DNA from: Stappia indica
Lineage (GTDB): Bacteria; Pseudomonadota; Alphaproteobacteria; Rhizobiales; Stappiaceae
Assembly: GCF_001696535.1 (NCBI RefSeq)
Contig: NZ_MBQE01000005.1
Location: 62,001 to 126,000, forward strand
DNA: 64,000 nucleotides
Reading direction: 5' to 3'
Notes under the pieces: generated by a model
What the model was told of the DNA's origin: nothing
Seen by the model: the letters and a program-made list of their open reading frames with translations, nothing else
Databases searched by the model: none
In this document: one piece after another, positions 62,570 through 64,000 of the stretch
How the letters are laid out: each line of letters begins with the position of its first letter
Position numbering within the stretch: position 1 is the stretch's first letter
Made by a program: the position numbers and the translations under genes

Positions 62570-63832
62570 ATGCTGCTCGGCTGCATCGGCGACGACTTCA
62601 CCGGCTCCTCCGACCTTGCCAACACGCTGGTCAAGGGCGGTATGGCGGTCACCCAGTATTGCGGCCTGCCGGACGGCCCGGCCGCGCCCGGCGTCGAGGC
62701 CGGCGTCGTTGCGCTGAAGACCCGCAGCGTGCCGGTGACCGAGGCGGTGGAGCAGTCGCTGGCGGCGCTCGACTGGCTGCTGGCGCAGGGCTGCCGGCAA
62801 ATCTTCTTCAAGTACTGTTCGACCTTCGATTCGACGCCGCAGGGCAATATCGGCCCGGTGATCGACGCGCTGATGGACCGGCTCGACGCAAAGACCGCCA
62901 TCGTCTGCCCGGCCTTTCCCGGTACGGGCCGCACGCTCTACCAGGGGCACCTTTTCGTCGGTGACCGGCTGCTCAGCGAGTCCGGCATGCAGGATCACCC
63001 GCTGACGCCGATGACCGATCCGGACATCCGCCGCTGGCTCTCCCTGCAGACGCCGCGCAAGGTCGGCCATGTCGCCCATGCCGACGTCGCCAAGGGGGCG
63101 GAAGCCATCGCCGCGGGCCTGGCCCGCGAGCTTGCGGCCGGTGCCGGCCCGGTGGTCGTCGATGCGATCGCTGATGCGGATCTCCACGCCATCGGCGCGG
63201 CTGCGGAAGGGCTGGTGCTGATCACCGGCGGCTCTGGCGTTGCACTCGGCCTGCCGGAGAACTTTCGCCGTGCGGGAGAGCTTGCCGGCGGCAGCGACAG
63301 CTTTGCCGGGGTCGACGGGCCGGGCGTCGTGCTGTCGGGCTCCTGCTCGCGCGCAACCCGTGCGCAGGTCGCGCGCTACAAGGCGAACCATCCTTCGCTG
63401 GAAGTGACGGCCGACGAGGTCATGTCCGGCAAGACCACCGTCGCGACCTTGCGCGCGTTCGTGCTGGAGAACCAGGACGCGGCGCCGCTCGTCTATTCCT
63501 CGGCCGATCCGGAGGAGGTGCGGCGCGCTCAGGGCGTCTATGGAACGGAGACGCTGGCGGGAGCCATCGAAACCCTGTTCGCCGATCTTGCCGGCGAGCT
63601 CGCGCGCTCCGGCGTCCGCCGCATCGTGTCGGCCGGCGGCGAGACCTCGGGCGCGGTGGTGCGCGGCCTCGGCTGCGAGGCGCTGCGCATCGGGCCTGAG
63701 ATCGATCCCGGCGTGCCGGCCCTGCGCGTTGAAGGGGCCGAGCTGGCGCTGGCTCTGAAGTCCGGCAATTTCGGCGGCGAGGACTTCTTCGAGCGCGCGC
63801 TGGCGATCCTGTCCGAAAAGGGGGCTGCATGA
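62570..63832 (+). CDS. otnK: 3-oxo-tetronate kinase
   Basis: A 420-residue DUF1537 kinase. N-terminal GCIGDDFTGSSDLANTLVKG, KYCSTFDSTPQGNIGPV, and C-terminal nucleotide domain SAGGETSGAVVRGL and LKSGNFGGEDFF. OtnK phosphorylates 3-oxo-tetronate at C4. The ATG at 62570 fits the family start; TTG at 62564 would overlap ltnD. Overlaps otnC by 4 bp. The required isomerase OtnI is not visible and may lie beyond the window end. Confidence 0.9.
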   Translation: MLLGCIGDDFTGSSDLANTLVKGGMAVTQYCGLPDGPAAPGVEAGVVALKTRSVPVTEAVEQSLAALDWLLAQGCRQIFFKYCSTFDSTPQGNIGPVIDALMDRLDAKTAIVCPAFPGTGRTLYQGHLFVGDRLLSESGMQDHPLTPMTDPDIRRWLSLQTPRKVGHVAHADVAKGAEAIAAGLARELAAGAGPVVVDAIADADLHAIGAAAEGLVLITGGSGVALGLPENFRRAGELAGGSDSFAGVDGPGVVLSGSCSRATRAQVARYKANHPSLEVTADEVMSGKTTVATLRAFVLENQDAAPLVYSSADPEEVRRAQGVYGTETLAGAIETLFADLAGELARSGVRRIVSAGGETSGAVVRGLGCEALRIGPEIDPGVPALRVEGAELALALKSGNFGGEDFFERALAILSEKGAA

Positions 63833-64000
63833 GCGAGGAAGCGCGGCTTCGCGAGCTTCTGTGCACGCTCGCCCGCTCCATGTTCGACCGCGGCCTGACG
63901 GGCGGGGCCTCGGGAAACGTCTCGCTGCGCCTCTCCGACGGCGGGTTGCTGGTCACGCCCACCGGCACCTCGCTCGGCCGCCTCGATCCCGGCCGCCTGT
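63829..64000 (+). CDS. otnC: 3-oxo-tetronate 4-phosphate decarboxylase (3' partial)
   Basis: The first 57 residues of a class II aldolase/adducin-family protein: MSEEARLRELLCTLARSM, the substrate loop GGASGNVSLRL and LVTPTGTSLGRL. OtnC decarboxylates 3-oxo-tetronate 4-phosphate to DHAP and CO2, the last step of the path. Cut by the window end. ATGA overlap with otnK. Confidence 0.85.
   Translation, partial: MSEEARLRELLCTLARSMFDRGLTGGASGNVSLRLSDGGLLVTPTGTSLGRLDPGRL

Overview
The window is about 64 kb of very GC-rich chromosomal DNA, densely packed with bacterial genes. Many genes overlap by ATGA or TGATG, and there are no tRNA, rRNA, CRISPR or transposon genes. An alphaproteobacterium is the best fit: there is a GTTC-N7-GTTC LexA-type box, an imuA-imuB-dnaE2 mutagenesis operon, and many ABC/TRAP uptake operons with GntR, LacI and LysR regulators. 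A marine or soil Hyphomicrobiales (Stappiaceae-like) organism is my inference from overall gene style. No gene here fixes the genus.

Region 1 (1-11.9 kb). A MocR regulator cut by the window edge is followed by a TauE-type permease, an RBBP9-like hydrolase, a DUF1737 protein, and a cysteine hydrolase overlapping a GlxA-type regulator. A minus-strand acyl-CoA gene set comes next: acyl-CoA synthetase, TPP-dependent lyase/decarboxylase, SDR, acyl-CoA dehydrogenase and phosphotransferase, with a GntR gene at its head that carries a perfect 16-bp palindrome before its start.

Region 2 (12-17.9 kb). This is an aspartate/asparagine module on the minus strand: Asp/Glu racemase, asparaginase, AGCS symporter and aspartase. 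A divergent HTH regulator lies beside it, and the motif AAAATGCACCA occurs at two of the promoters. Region 3 (17.9-24.5 kb) holds azoR with a divergent LysR, a beta-CASP metallo-hydrolase, a LacI regulator, a VOC protein, and a ParD-like/methionine aminopeptidase pair preceded by a 24-bp dyad.

Region 4 (24.7-33.8 kb) is one plus-strand carbohydrate or polyol operon: AGPS-like FAD oxidase, FGGY kinase, complete MalK/E/F/G-type ABC transporter, GldA-like dehydrogenase and SDR. It is preceded by an 18-bp perfect palindrome. Region 5 (33.8-41.8 kb) holds a 28-residue membrane protein gene and then an operon of endonuclease III homolog, imuA, imuB and dnaE2 behind a LexA box. A RibD-like reductase/HxlR divergent pair follows.

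Region 6 (41.8-48.8 kb) has twin LacI-type operators in front of a DSD1-like PLP dehydratase, a polar amino-acid ABC transporter, RidA, an aspartoacylase-type deacylase and a LacI regulator. It looks like a route for importing and breaking down an N-acylated beta-hydroxy amino acid. Region 7 (48.8-64 kb) is devoted to branched and four-carbon acid sugars. It holds a DUF1537 kinase, a RuBisCO-like protein and a D-apionate oxidoisomerase-type enzyme (the 3-oxo-isoapionate route), a tartrate/D-malate dehydrogenase and an aldehyde dehydrogenase. Two FCD-GntR regulators, a TRAP transporter, and the tetronate set SDR-denD-ltnD-otnK-otnC complete it; otnC is cut by the window end. The expected products are triose and tetrose phosphates feeding central metabolism.
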